A DNA stretch of 64,000 nucleotides, taken from Sinanaerobacter chloroacetimidivorans. Its GTDB lineage: Bacteria > Bacillota > Clostridia > Peptostreptococcales > Anaerovoracaceae. Shown piece by piece: positions 24,907-34,182 of this stretch (the stretch's first letter is position 1; every line of letters begins with the position of its first letter). The position numbers and the translations under genes were made by a program. The notes beneath the pieces are model-generated. The model ran no database searches. It was not told the DNA's origin and was given only the letters and a program-made list of their open reading frames with translations. The stretch covers positions 124,001-188,000 of the forward strand of contig NZ_JAGSND010000007.1 in the NCBI RefSeq assembly GCF_018128545.1. Reading direction: 5' to 3'.

Positions 24907-26862
24907 GTGATACCTATTGATCCGAAAACTTGTAAGAACTTTATTGATGAAATATCAATTTATGAAAGCGACGTTGAAAAACTTGTGACGTATTTTATTG
25001 TAAGATACCTTGATAAGGGTCTTGAGTTTCATAATATTGTATTAAGGAGTAAAATTCTTTTTGAAATTTCTTTAGATAATATAAAAGAATTATACCTAAG
25101 GCTTGAAGCCGTGCCTGAAAAAATTAGAACTACAGCACGAAATGACCTTAACTTTATACTATTTGTTCGTAATCGACAAATGATATGCGATAAACAAATT
25201 AAAGATCTGCTAATAAATCCAGAATACAAATTGTGTATTGAGGATATTTTGTTTCACTTAGAGTATACAGTCAAACTTATAGAAGGGGGTAAACCTTTCC
25301 TTGGCCAACCCAACAATAAAAAAATCTCCTCTTCACAATTAGAACATCTACAGGAAAGTTTTGATGTAGTTGTCGAATACATCATTAAAAATTCTTTGCC
25401 ATTTTCGTATAAAACTCCATTGAAATCAAAATTCCAAAATATCTGTGATCAATTTTTTTTATTAACGTCATATCTAAAATCATTCCGAGATTTGTTGGAA
25501 GAGCATTCCTATCGAAGTTACATTCCGTACCTATTAGATGATTACTGGATTTTAAACAGAAACCCTGAATATTGGGCTAAGATGGAGAAATATAGGGATC
25601 TAAACGATATTTATCAAGAGGAAATAGATAAAACACTTGATGAGGAAGTAGATCTTATGCAGAACGTTGGAGCCTTAAAAATACATGGGGACAATGAAGT
25701 TGTAAGGATTGATTTTGCAAAAGCCAGTGAATTTGCGGTAGCAATGCAAATTCACCAAAATTATAAAAAATTAATAGATATTTATGGTGATCCAGATACA
25801 GAATTTACATATCGTGATAGGAATTATTCTGTTAATGATCTGCTTTGCCTAATAAAAGCAGTATACGCGTATATTACTGAACAAAATGAAGATAAGAGAA
25901 ATATTAAATCAGCGTTTTTGTGTCTCATGGGTAGAAAAGCGCTACTAAGAGCAATTGGATTAGATAATGCGAAGGAAGGCAATTTATTAGACCTTTTGTC
26001 ATATGATTTAAATAATGATGTAAACAAACATTATTTAGTACATGACAAAGTGTTATTAAAAAGTGATAACTTATTTTTTATTCTTCCATCAAGGATTAAC
26101 GAAATTGCAATAGAGAGAATGCTTGACAAGATATTAACAAATCAAGTTGCAGTTAATTTTAAAAGAGAAAATAAGAGTGAACAAAAAGGATTTGTATTTG
26201 AAGATAACCTGGAAAATTTTTTTAAGTCTATGGGGTTAAAATTTGGAAGAGTCCCTCAGAACAAAAATAGAGGTGTTCCAGAAATCGATGGAATGTTTGT
26301 TTTTGATAATTACGTCTTCATATATGAAGCGAAAGCTTCAATCCTTCCGAATTCGGCTATTGATACTTATAATTTCCTAAAGGATACATTACTAAAGGCC
26401 AGAGAGCAGATTGATTGTCGTATGTTTCTAATATTGGAAAACCCTGATGCCAAGGCTTATATTGAACAGAAGTCAGGCATTGATATTGAAAACCTCAATT
26501 TAGCTCCGTTCATTCTTCTAAACCATCGTAAATTTTCAGGGTACAAGGAATTAAAATCTTCATTCTCGGACTTTTATTTTCCGGTGGTATGTTTTGATGA
26601 TCTTAAAACTATCCTAGCCCAACGGATAGTACCCGTTTGGAATTATAATAAAGATAAGGACATGTATGCTAGAAGTGTTAATCCTTTAAATACTGGTGAA
26701 GAATTATGGAATTTTATGCTAAATCAGTTTGAGAATTTAGAAACAATGGAAGAACCAATTGTTCATTTAAATGATTTAGGGGTAGGATATCAGATTGTTA
26801 GACCAACCATTATAGATGATACTACGCCTACCAAATTTCAGCGTAAAACACCAGGAGGATGA
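24907..26862 (+). CDS. Large protein with C-terminal PD-(D/E)XK nuclease-like domain
   Basis: GTG 24907 follows GGGGGC (651 aa). The first 400 residues are helical and resemble no family I recognise. From about residue 428 a nuclease-like core appears: FVFEDNLENFFKSMGL (conserved Glu helix), then GVPEIDGMFVFDNYVFIYEAKAS, that is E-x-D near 459-461 and the E-A-K triplet near 474-476. This is the PD-(D/E)XK pattern seen in restriction endonucleases and in proteins that act on DNA ends. It could be the DNA-cleaving effector of the operon. The nuclease call rests on motif spacing only. Confidence 0.6.
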   Translation: MIPIDPKTCKNFIDEISIYESDVEKLVTYFIVRYLDKGLEFHNIVLRSKILFEISLDNIKELYLRLEAVPEKIRTTARNDLNFILFVRNRQMICDKQIKDLLINPEYKLCIEDILFHLEYTVKLIEGGKPFLGQPNNKKISSSQLEHLQESFDVVVEYIIKNSLPFSYKTPLKSKFQNICDQFFLLTSYLKSFRDLLEEHSYRSYIPYLLDDYWILNRNPEYWAKMEKYRDLNDIYQEEIDKTLDEEVDLMQNVGALKIHGDNEVVRIDFAKASEFAVAMQIHQNYKKLIDIYGDPDTEFTYRDRNYSVNDLLCLIKAVYAYITEQNEDKRNIKSAFLCLMGRKALLRAIGLDNAKEGNLLDLLSYDLNNDVNKHYLVHDKVLLKSDNLFFILPSRINEIAIERMLDKILTNQVAVNFKRENKSEQKGFVFEDNLENFFKSMGLKFGRVPQNKNRGVPEIDGMFVFDNYVFIYEAKASILPNSAIDTYNFLKDTLLKAREQIDCRMFLILENPDAKAYIEQKSGIDIENLNLAPFILLNHRKFSGYKELKSSFSDFYFPVVCFDDLKTILAQRIVPVWNYNKDKDMYARSVNPLNTGEELWNFMLNQFENLETMEEPIVHLNDLGVGYQIVRPTIIDDTTPTKFQRKTPGG

Positions 26863-26869
26863 TATAAAA

Positions 26870-28147
26870 ATGTCTATTAAAGAGGATATAGATGCATTAC
26901 TAACTCCAACAAATCAAGTCGATTGGTATTACTACTCCAGACAGACAATAAAACAATTTCCTTTTACATCTCCAGAAGGTTTTATTGATGATCTATTTCG
27001 TACTGCTCAAAAGCAAATGCTAATTATTAATCAAGGTCCAGAGTATAATGGAACGCATAAATATTTTAGAGCAAGTCATTCTGTATCGGCATATTTTATA
27101 GGAATTTTACTCGCGCGAAATATACAAAGAATAGGTGATTTTGAAATTAATTATCCTCATTTAAATTTAAGCTTTTATTATCTATGGAATTTGGTTTGCC
27201 TATTTCATGACCAAGGCTATGGTATAGAAAGTAATAAGCAATTAGCCGAAGAATTATTAGCGTTAGATATGCCGGAATGGTACATGTATAAAGCAAATAA
27301 AAGCCCAGAAGAAAAGCAATCATATTACAGGATGAGGGCTATGCGGCACCTTTTGGATATTAATAGCTCAATTTGGTTTGGCCCTTATGCGGGTCATTTT
27401 GGTAGAAATGTGAACATGGGTACTGATGCTGATAATTTTCCATCTAACCAGGAATTAGCTCGTACCTTACGTAAATTCTATATCCCAAACACAATTCAAA
27501 TTAAGGCTGCAAACGGACAAGAAATAAAAGTCCCTTCATTTCCAAGCAAAACAATTTCAAGATACTTTGATTTAAGATTAACACTGGATGGTAAATGCGA
27601 TCATGGAATTGTAGGCGGGTTTCTTTTTTTTGATTGCATAACTAAAAACTACATAAAAGCGTTTCAGAGTGAATTCCAAGAAAATAGAAACAGCCAGTTT
27701 AGTAATTTTGTACATAACGGCCTTCTGTTTTGCGGCGAACAGATACCTATATTTGCCTATATTGCGGATTGTATTATATCGCATAACTTATGGGAGCCAG
27801 GTGAAAACCTTACGCGTGTAAACACATACAAAGAATATGGGCTGGACTTGTTAATTGGAAAGGCATATCCGAAAGTCAATCTTAATAATCCATTACTATT
27901 CGTTCTTGCGATTGCGGACACAATTGATCCTATAAAAGTATTTTGTCGAGGTTCTGTTTTTTCTAATATACAGATGATACTTGAAAGTATTAATTTGCAT
28001 GTTTCAAATAATACTATTGATATTCAAATTAACAATTGCTCGCTCGACTTTAATAGATATTGCAATGAAATTAAAAACTTGCAAGATTGGGTTGAAGTTT
28101 CTGTAGATATCAAACCGCAGAGTAGAGCTATCCATATTCATTGGTAA
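26870..28147 (+). CDS. HD-superfamily domain protein (putative phosphohydrolase)
   Basis: ATG 26870 lies 11 bases after AGGAGG (425 aa), eight bases beyond the preceding stop. Histidine and aspartate motifs fit the HD superfamily in order: a His in RASHSVSAYF, the HD pair in CLFHDQGYG, and a distal Asp in LAIADTIDP. HD enzymes hydrolyse phosphates in nucleotides, cyclic nucleotides or DNA ends, and several defence systems use them to deplete dNTPs. The insert between the motifs is large. As last gene of the operon it could be an effector or a signal-degrading partner. The exact substrate is unknown. Confidence 0.65.
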   Translation: MSIKEDIDALLTPTNQVDWYYYSRQTIKQFPFTSPEGFIDDLFRTAQKQMLIINQGPEYNGTHKYFRASHSVSAYFIGILLARNIQRIGDFEINYPHLNLSFYYLWNLVCLFHDQGYGIESNKQLAEELLALDMPEWYMYKANKSPEEKQSYYRMRAMRHLLDINSSIWFGPYAGHFGRNVNMGTDADNFPSNQELARTLRKFYIPNTIQIKAANGQEIKVPSFPSKTISRYFDLRLTLDGKCDHGIVGGFLFFDCITKNYIKAFQSEFQENRNSQFSNFVHNGLLFCGEQIPIFAYIADCIISHNLWEPGENLTRVNTYKEYGLDLLIGKAYPKVNLNNPLLFVLAIADTIDPIKVFCRGSVFSNIQMILESINLHVSNNTIDIQINNCSLDFNRYCNEIKNLQDWVEVSVDIKPQSRAIHIHW

Positions 28148-28193
28148 TAGTCAGATAATACTTTGCAAAGGAATCTTAATTGTCACTTACAGC

Positions 28194-28225
28194 TATCAAC
28201 AGATATATGAGTAAGAGTTCGACTC
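28194..28225 (+). repeat. Att-like direct repeat, right copy
   Basis: TATCAACAGATAT followed by the 15-mer GTAAGAGTTCGACTC, matching 16094-16122 in the same orientation with a three-base longer gap. It begins 46 bases after the HD-domain gene stop. The pair is consistent with the borders of an integrated 12-kb unit. Confidence 0.5.
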
Positions 28226-28276
28226 CCCCGAGTTTTCAGACATGACATTCAAATCTCGTGCACTTGACAAGATAGG

Positions 28277-28316
28277 TTGACAAGTTTTCAATAAGAAAGC
28301 TTGTCAATTTTCTTTT
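28277..28316 (+). terminator. Intrinsic terminator after the six-gene operon
   Basis: TTGACAAG at 28277-28284 pairs with CTTGTCAA at 28300-28307 and is followed by TTTTCTTTT. It lies 130 bases after the HD gene stop codon and is the first good terminator after the operon. Confidence 0.7.
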
Positions 28317-28363
28317 ATTCATGCGGCTTCTGAGGATTTTGGAGAGCAAAATTACCACAGGAA

Positions 28364-28379
28364 AAGGTGAGTCGAACTC
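28364..28379 (-). repeat. Inverted copy of the att-like core
   Basis: AAGGTGAGTCGAACTC is the exact reverse complement of 16112-16127 (16 of 16 bases). It extends into a palindrome, GTGAGTCGAACTCAC. It lies between the operon terminator and the serine recombinase remnant, a place where an attachment site would be expected. Confidence 0.45.
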
Positions 28380-28413
28380 ACATCAAAACAGAATAAAAAA
28401 GTATCAGTACGAT

Positions 28414-28439
28414 GGTGATAAAAAGCTATCGCCTTTTTT
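28414..28439 (+). terminator. Short hairpin with T-run
   Basis: GGTGATA at 28414-28420 pairs with TATCGCC at 28427-28433 (one G-T pair), followed by TTTTTTC. It lies upstream of the recombinase remnant and probably belongs to decayed element DNA. Confidence 0.5.
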
Positions 28440-28481
28440 CTTATTTAAATTTAATGAAATGACAAATAAAATTACCAAGGG

Positions 28482-28910
28482 TTGCGCAAGTCTTTTCAAA
28501 GCACAGAATGTAAAATGGCAAATAGAGTATGCTGTGGATACAATGCCCAGGCTGATAGTGAACTTATAATCAATAGAGAAGAAGCCAGGGTGATTCGCTG
28601 GATTTTCAATCGTTACCTTGAAGGTGACAGCTTTGGCAAAATCACTTCCGGATTAGAAAAGCAGGGTATCTCCTCGCCAACAGGAAAAGCAAAATGGAAT
28701 AGTGAAGCAATTTCCAAACTGCTCTCAAATGAAAAATATACCGGTTCCGTTTTACTGCAGAAAACAATGAGCTTTGGTGGTGTACAGTTTAAAAGCAACG
28801 GAGAGTTAGAACAGGCACTAATCAGAAACCACCATGAGGCGATTATTTCGATTCGGGACTTTGAAAGGGTGCAGCAGATCAAAAATGAACGTGCGAAGTC
28901 TCAAACATAG
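28482..28910 (+). pseudogene. Remnant of a large serine recombinase
   Basis: About 130 residues correspond to the Recombinase domain of large serine integrases: NREEARVIRWIFNRYLEGDS, then ISSPTGKAKWNSEAISKLLSN and EKYTGSVLLQKT. The N-terminal resolvase domain with the catalytic serine and the long zinc/coiled-coil tail are missing, so it cannot function. It is probably what remains of the integrase that placed the neighbouring island. Confidence 0.7.
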
Positions 28911-29120
28911 GAAGGTGGTATAAATTTGTCATTTTAGCAGGAAATATATGCAAGCAGCGGGGAAATAAGGTAGTCTTAGTTTATAAGAAGGAAAGACAAA
29001 TCGCTATGGATGATAGAACCTTTACGTTTCCACATGAGCATTTAGAAGGACCATAGCCGAAGGAAAATTCAATGCGGAAAGTCCACCTTCTGCATATCTT
29101 ACGAGCCTTTATGGCATCTA

Positions 29121-29909
29121 TTAAGCTTTTTCGTTGTGCTCATGTGCAATCTGTATGTCGGTATACTTTGAATACTCCTCGTATACATGCGGATCCAGCT
29201 GCCAGTCGGTGATGATGGAATCCACAGCAGAAAGAGGCGCGACAGGATATAATGCTGAACGACCGAACTTCGCATTTTCTGCAAGACAATAAGACTTATT
29301 TGTTTGCGCTAACATAGCGATCTTGCCTTTGGCCTCCAATTCGCTGGTGGTACACAAGCCGAATTGAGCATTGATTCCATTTACACCAAAGAAAACCTTG
29401 TCAAAATGAAGACGGCTGATTTGTTCGATTGTTGTTGGCCCTTCCACTGTTTGAGCGTTGACTATATATACCCCGCCCAACACAATAATCTGATAAGAGC
29501 TGTGCTGCCTTATGATGATATTCAAAATATTAATGGAATTGGTGACCACCGTTAATGTTTCTACTGTAAGATATTCCGCCATTAATGTGGTAATGGTACT
29601 GGAATTCAATGCAATAACATCTCCGTCTTCCACTAAAGTAGCGGCATGCTTTCCGATAGCCTTTTTAAGTTCATAGTTTTTTGTTTTTTTCTGATTGAAA
29701 TCGTAATCGTGCTGCAGATATTGTGTTAAAATCGCTCCGCCGTGGCTTCTTTTTATAAGTTCGGCTTTCTCCATCAATGTCAGATCCCTGCGAATCGTGG
29801 AAGGAGAAACTTTGAGATATTTGGCCAAATGTTCAATTGAGGTACTTTTACTGTCATTGAGGATGTTTAATATTTGTATTTTTCTTTCTTCTTGAAACAT
29901 TATGATCAT
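29121..29909 (-). CDS. DeoR/GlpR-family transcriptional regulator
   Basis: The protein has 262 residues (or 259 from ATG 29900). The N-terminal DeoR helix-turn-helix is clear: SIEHLAKYLKVSPSTIRRDLTLMEKAELIKRSHGG. The C-terminal sugar-phosphate-sensing domain follows (GDVIALNSSTITTLMAEYL, VVTNSINI, VFFGVNGINAQFGLCT). Such proteins repress sugar-catabolic genes until a phosphorylated sugar binds. It is divergent to the aldolase gene, with 295 bases between starts, and most likely controls it. No strong ribosome-binding site decides between the two starts. Confidence 0.85.
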   Translation of the reverse strand: MIIMFQEERKIQILNILNDSKSTSIEHLAKYLKVSPSTIRRDLTLMEKAELIKRSHGGAILTQYLQHDYDFNQKKTKNYELKKAIGKHAATLVEDGDVIALNSSTITTLMAEYLTVETLTVVTNSINILNIIIRQHSSYQIIVLGGVYIVNAQTVEGPTTIEQISRLHFDKVFFGVNGINAQFGLCTTSELEAKGKIAMLAQTNKSYCLAENAKFGRSALYPVAPLSAVDSIITDWQLDPHVYEEYSKYTDIQIAHEHNEKA

Positions 29910-30132
29910 GCAGCAAAGGGGGCTGGTAGCTTCCTATGCGACTCTCCTTTTTTCGTTCTAATGGGCATATGTTAACTTCTCTATTATACTTTAAAAACGC
30001 TCAAAAATGCAATAGTGTCCTTCTATATTTATTTTAATAATGCACATTTGGAAAATTCCAATCAAAAAATCAGTCCATTTTTAGTAATTTACTCAAGACG
30101 CTAGTTTTTGTGCGTAAAATTAGTTAATCGCA

Positions 30133-30161
30133 TTGACTATTTTGCTAATTTATGGTAAAAT
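30133..30161 (+). promoter_or_regulatory. Promoter of the aldolase gene
   Basis: TTGACT at 30133-30138 and TAAAAT at 30156-30161 are separated by 17 bases. Downstream, between promoter and ribosome-binding site, the AGCAAAAATGAGCAAAA direct repeat could be part of the operator for the divergent DeoR regulator. Confidence 0.6.
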
Positions 30162-30204
30162 TTTTTTAAAAATTAGCAAAAATGAGCAAAAGGAGGAGAA
30201 GGCG

Positions 30205-31041
30205 ATGTTGGTTAATACCATAGAGCTTTTAAGGGAGGCAAAGCGTAGCAAGTGTGCAATTCCGGCAATAAACGTATTTAACTTGGCTGGTATTAAAGGT
30301 GCTATTGCTGCAGCTGAGGCGTCGAATTGTCCTTTAATTGTCAGTCTGGCCGAAGTGCATATTGAAGCAATGGAGATCGAAGAAATCGCTTATATCTTTC
30401 GGTATTACGCCGAAAGAGTCCCACAGAAAATCGCGTTGCATTTTGACCATGGGCTTACGCCTGCATACATAAAAAGAGCAATTGATGCAGGGTTTACATC
30501 TGTAATGATTGACGGATCCAGTTTGGGCTATGAAGAAAATGTCAAGGTTTGCCGAGAAATAGTAGCATATGCTCATATGAAAAATGTTAGCGTGGAGGGG
30601 GAAATCGGCCATGTTGGGGAAGGTGAATCGTATTTGGATCCGGAGAAAGACGATTCACAGCTGACGACGGTGGAAGATGCCGTTTCTTTTGCGTTGGAAA
30701 CCGGTCTTGATTCTCTTGCTGTTTCTATCGGTACAGCACATGGCGCTTATGCAGGCGTCCCTGAATTGGATTTCAATCGTTTGCATAATATTGCTGCCAA
30801 TGTAAGCATTCCTTTGGTGCTGCATGGCGGCTCAGGCTCCGGCGATGAAAACCTCAACAAGTGTGTTCGCACTGGGATTGTTAAGGTCAATATCTTTACT
30901 GATACGAAGGTGGCCGCAAAGAAGAGAATTGAAAGTGTTGGCGGTGACTATTACAAAGATTATTTTTCCGCTATAGAAGGAATCAAATCATGTGTCTTAC
31001 ATTATTATAAGGTGTTTGAGACTGCCAAGGGGAATTTCTAA
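30205..31041 (+). CDS. Class II fructose/tagatose-bisphosphate-type aldolase
   Basis: ATG 30205 follows AGGAGG (278 aa plus stop); the frame is open upstream but only this start has a site. Zinc-dependent class II aldolases cleave ketose bisphosphates to dihydroxyacetone phosphate and an aldehyde. The metal and catalytic residues are visible: D81-H82 in HFDHGL, E133 in VEGEIGHVGEGE, H179 in GTAHGAY and H207 in LHGGSG, and the phosphate-binding KVNIFTDT strand. The short length resembles GatY/KbaY and related enzymes rather than glycolytic Fba. The true sugar cannot be told. The DeoR-type neighbour fits a dedicated sugar-phosphate pathway. Confidence 0.85.
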   Translation: MLVNTIELLREAKRSKCAIPAINVFNLAGIKGAIAAAEASNCPLIVSLAEVHIEAMEIEEIAYIFRYYAERVPQKIALHFDHGLTPAYIKRAIDAGFTSVMIDGSSLGYEENVKVCREIVAYAHMKNVSVEGEIGHVGEGESYLDPEKDDSQLTTVEDAVSFALETGLDSLAVSIGTAHGAYAGVPELDFNRLHNIAANVSIPLVLHGGSGSGDENLNKCVRTGIVKVNIFTDTKVAAKKRIESVGGDYYKDYFSAIEGIKSCVLHYYKVFETAKGNF

Positions 31042-31141
31042 GACATTAGCGGACACATTTCTTGCTTTTAAATTGAGATGTATTTATATTGCAACCTAAA
31101 TTAGAGAAAAGTTGAATACGAATAATATAGGGGTGGATGTT

Positions 31142-32548
31142 ATGTGTGATGTTATTTGGGATTCGAATAAGATGATTTTCGGAGAGGAAAATATTGAGAG
31201 TATTAGTTTGCAGAACCATACGTTTAAATGCATTTTTGATGATGTTTCGGTATGCATTGTGATTGTAAATAAATTTGGGAATATCAGAATGGTGAATAAA
31301 GCGTATGCTGATTTTCTAGGCGTTGAACGGGAAGAAGTTATTGGAAAGGACGTAACAAAGGTTATTGATAACACCAGATTGCACATTATCCTTCAGACAG
31401 GGAAGCCGGAGATTGGACAAATACAGCGTCTAAGGGGTCATGATGCGATAACCGACAGGATTCCGATTATAGAAGATGGAAAAGTGATCGGTGCTATCGG
31501 GAAAGTAATTTTTAAGGATATGCAAGAAGTCAATACAATGTATAAAAAGCTGGAAACATTAAGAGCAGAACTCAATTATCATAAAGAGCAAGGTAAAGAA
31601 AATAGCTTTACGCTGAAGGATATAATCGGAGACAATTATAAAATGGTTGAATTAAAAGCCACAGCGTTAAGAGTTGCACAGTTTGATTCCACCGTATTGA
31701 TAACAGGAGAGAGCGGTACCGGCAAAGAGGGTTTCGCCAATGCCATACATGAATTAAGTAAGCGTAAGGGTCAGAATTTCGTAAAAATAAACTGCGCCGC
31801 AATTCCTGAAAACATATTGGAAGCGGAATTATTTGGATATGAGGAGGGTGCTTTTACGGGGGCAAAGCATGGAGGCAAAATTGGAAAGTTTGAGTTGGCG
31901 CATAGAGGTACTATCTTTTTGGATGAAATTGGGGATATGAGTTTTACGACGCAATCAAAGATATTGCGTGTCTTACAAGAAAAAGAAATTGAAAGGGTTG
32001 GAGGGAATGGAAGGAAAAAGATAGATGTGAGAATCATAGCGGCGACGAATCAAAATTTGTTTGAGAAAATAATCGAGGGGAAATTTAGGGAAGACCTGTA
32101 TTACCGATTGAATGTGCTAGCTTTTGAAATTCCTCCGCTGAGGGAAAGGTCTGATGATGTTCGCCAGCTATGTTATTTTTTCCTGAAAAAGTATAATGAA
32201 AAGTTCGGTACCGATATCGAAAAAATTGATGAAGAGGTCTTAGATTGCTTAGAGAAATATAAATGGCCGGGCAATGTTCGTGAGCTTGAGAATACCATTG
32301 AAAGAGCATTCGCTTATGCAAATGACAACATTATAAAAAAAGAACATCTGCCGAAGAAAATGGTCAAAGATAACCCTGATATTCCGATTGGGCATTTAGG
32401 GATCATGTTAGAAGGATATGAAAAGCAGATCATTTTCAAAGCGCTGGAGACTTATGGCTGGAATAAGAGCAAAACTTCAAAAGCCCTTGGAATTAATAGG
32501 GCAAACCTGTATAAAAAGATGAAAAAATATAATATCTACGGTGGCTAA
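31142..32548 (+). CDS. Sigma-54-dependent activator with PAS domain
   Basis: ATG 31142 follows GGGGTGG (468 aa). Order of domains: PAS about residues 25-130 (FDDVSVCIVIVNKFGNI), AAA+ about 155-380 with Walker A GESGTGKE, the sigma-54 contact loop GAFTGA and Walker B TIFLDEIGD, then a Fis-type helix-turn-helix at the end (NKSKTSKALGINRANLYKKM). It requires RpoN holoenzyme to open promoters. A consensus -24/-12 promoter lies 280 bases downstream in front of an iron alcohol dehydrogenase, its obvious target. The PAS ligand is unknown. Confidence 0.93.
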   Translation: MCDVIWDSNKMIFGEENIESISLQNHTFKCIFDDVSVCIVIVNKFGNIRMVNKAYADFLGVEREEVIGKDVTKVIDNTRLHIILQTGKPEIGQIQRLRGHDAITDRIPIIEDGKVIGAIGKVIFKDMQEVNTMYKKLETLRAELNYHKEQGKENSFTLKDIIGDNYKMVELKATALRVAQFDSTVLITGESGTGKEGFANAIHELSKRKGQNFVKINCAAIPENILEAELFGYEEGAFTGAKHGGKIGKFELAHRGTIFLDEIGDMSFTTQSKILRVLQEKEIERVGGNGRKKIDVRIIAATNQNLFEKIIEGKFREDLYYRLNVLAFEIPPLRERSDDVRQLCYFFLKKYNEKFGTDIEKIDEEVLDCLEKYKWPGNVRELENTIERAFAYANDNIIKKEHLPKKMVKDNPDIPIGHLGIMLEGYEKQIIFKALETYGWNKSKTSKALGINRANLYKKMKKYNIYGG

Positions 32549-32587
32549 GAACCAATGCCGTAAAGTTAAGAAATTGCAGTGAATTAG

Positions 32588-32625
32588 AGAACAGAGTATG
32601 TAGAAATTGTACTCTGTTCTTTTTG
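32588..32625 (+). terminator. Intrinsic terminator after the first sigma-54 activator
   Basis: AGAACAGAGTA at 32588 pairs perfectly with TACTCTGTTCT ending at 32620, and is followed by TTTTT. Confidence 0.85.
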
Positions 32626-32825
32626 CGTTGCTTCTCTTGCCCAATGTCTTCACTGAATGACATTGCGGTAAAGACAGAACTGTCGCGGAAGCAATACAGC
32701 ATATCAAAAAGTAACACCGTGTGGTTACCCTTGCATAATGAAGGTTTATACTTTCTTCATGTTGAAAGTGTATCTAAAAGTAACAACTTGGGTTTTCGAG
32801 GTCGTGTATTTGTAGCCTTTAAGGG

Positions 32826-32842
32826 TTGGTACACTTCTTGCT
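32826..32842 (+). promoter_or_regulatory. Sigma-54 promoter of the ADH-AOR-MoaD operon
   Basis: TTGGTACACTTCTTGCT: GG at 32828-32829 and GC at 32840-32841 are exactly ten bases apart, the hallmark of -24/-12 promoters. Upstream, GTAAC and GTTAC arms around 32711-32728 form an inverted repeat that could bind the activator. Confidence 0.85.
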
Positions 32843-32982
32843 TTTGAAATGTTGTGAATGTAAAACATACTTATGTTTTGATCTAAATCAGAAAAAGGAG
32901 GTGTACTTTAAATCTAAAAGTTGATACTGAATCGTTATTTTTAATGTCTTTAATAAAATTCAAAAATGAGGAGGATTTTTCA

Positions 32983-34128
32983 ATGTACGATTTTTTAATG
33001 CCATCAGTCAATTTTATGGGCGCAGGTTCAGTTAAGGTAGTGGGTGAGCGGAGCAAGATGCTAGGTGGAAAAAAGGTGCTTTTGGTTACCGATCCTGGTA
33101 TGGTGCAATGTGGCATACTGGATATCGTAAAAGGATATCTGGAAGAAGCTGGATTGAAAACAGTGTTGTTTGACGGAGTCGAACCCAATCCCAAAGACAA
33201 AAATATAGCGGCTGGATTGAAGGTGTATAAAGAGGAAAAATGTGACATGATTGTAACCGTAGGAGGAGGGAGCGCCCATGACTGCGGAAAAGGAATTGGA
33301 ATCATGGGATCACATCCAGGCAACATTTATGATTACGCTGGAATCGAAACGCTTACAAATGATCTTCCTCCTGTAGTCTGCGTCAATACAACGGCCGGAA
33401 CGGCCAGTGAAGTAACGCGCCATTGTGTTGTGACAAATACGGACTTAAATGTGAAGTTTGTTGTTGTAAGCAGTAAAAATACGCCAAGCCTTTCCATTAA
33501 CGATCCAGAGCTTATGGTGAAAAAACCGGCAGGGTTAACAGCCGCCACAGGCATGGATGCGCTGACCCACGCTGTGGAATGCTATGTTTCCCTGGGAGCA
33601 AATCCAGTAACAGATGCATGCGCTATCCAGTCAATAAAGTTAATCTCAAAATACTTAAGATTGGCGGTAGCCAATGGAGAAAATCTCGAGGCCAGGGAGA
33701 ATATGGCGTACGCTTCATTGCTGGCAGGAATGGCATTTAACAATGGCGGCTTGGGATATGTGCATGCTATGGCTCACCAATTAGGTGGATTCTATGATAT
33801 GGCTCACGGTGTCGCAAACGCTATTTTGCTTCCTCATGTTGAGCGGTACAATATGATATCAAACTTGGAAAAATTTGCAAATATAGCAGAGTTCATGGGT
33901 GAAAATATACAGGGTCTATCATTAAGAGACGCATCTGTAAAAGCAATCGACGCAATCGCTCAATTGTCACAGGATGTTGGAATTCCAAGCGGACTGGCTC
34001 AGTTTAAAGTGAACCCTGATAGCTTTGAAAAAATGGCTCAATATGCCTTAAAGGATGGAAATGCAGGGAGCAATCCAATAAAAGGAACGGAAAAAGATAT
34101 TATAAAAATATTTGAAGCTGCGATGTAA
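32983..34128 (+). CDS. Iron-containing alcohol dehydrogenase
   Basis: ATG 32983 follows GAGGAGG (381 aa). The family is clear from the NAD-binding GGGSAHDCGK near residue 95, TTAGTASEVT, and the metal-binding residues in GMDALTHAVE and VHAMAHQLGGFYDMAHG. These enzymes interconvert aldehydes and primary alcohols with NAD(P)H. Together with the next gene, an aldehyde:ferredoxin oxidoreductase, it can link carboxylic acids, aldehydes and alcohols. It is the first gene after the sigma-54 promoter. The substrate range is not readable from sequence. Confidence 0.92.
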   Translation: MYDFLMPSVNFMGAGSVKVVGERSKMLGGKKVLLVTDPGMVQCGILDIVKGYLEEAGLKTVLFDGVEPNPKDKNIAAGLKVYKEEKCDMIVTVGGGSAHDCGKGIGIMGSHPGNIYDYAGIETLTNDLPPVVCVNTTAGTASEVTRHCVVTNTDLNVKFVVVSSKNTPSLSINDPELMVKKPAGLTAATGMDALTHAVECYVSLGANPVTDACAIQSIKLISKYLRLAVANGENLEARENMAYASLLAGMAFNNGGLGYVHAMAHQLGGFYDMAHGVANAILLPHVERYNMISNLEKFANIAEFMGENIQGLSLRDASVKAIDAIAQLSQDVGIPSGLAQFKVNPDSFEKMAQYALKDGNAGSNPIKGTEKDIIKIFEAAM

Positions 34129-34182
34129 TTTAAAAAGAGTAAAAAAGATATGATCTATGGCATGTAAAAGGAGAGATGTTTT

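Noticed and set aside
28982-29060. Short frame with FTFPHEHL, reminiscent of the start of phosphotriesterase-like enzymes
   Set aside because: Only about 16 codons before a stop and no further similarity downstream; a remnant is possible but cannot be supported.
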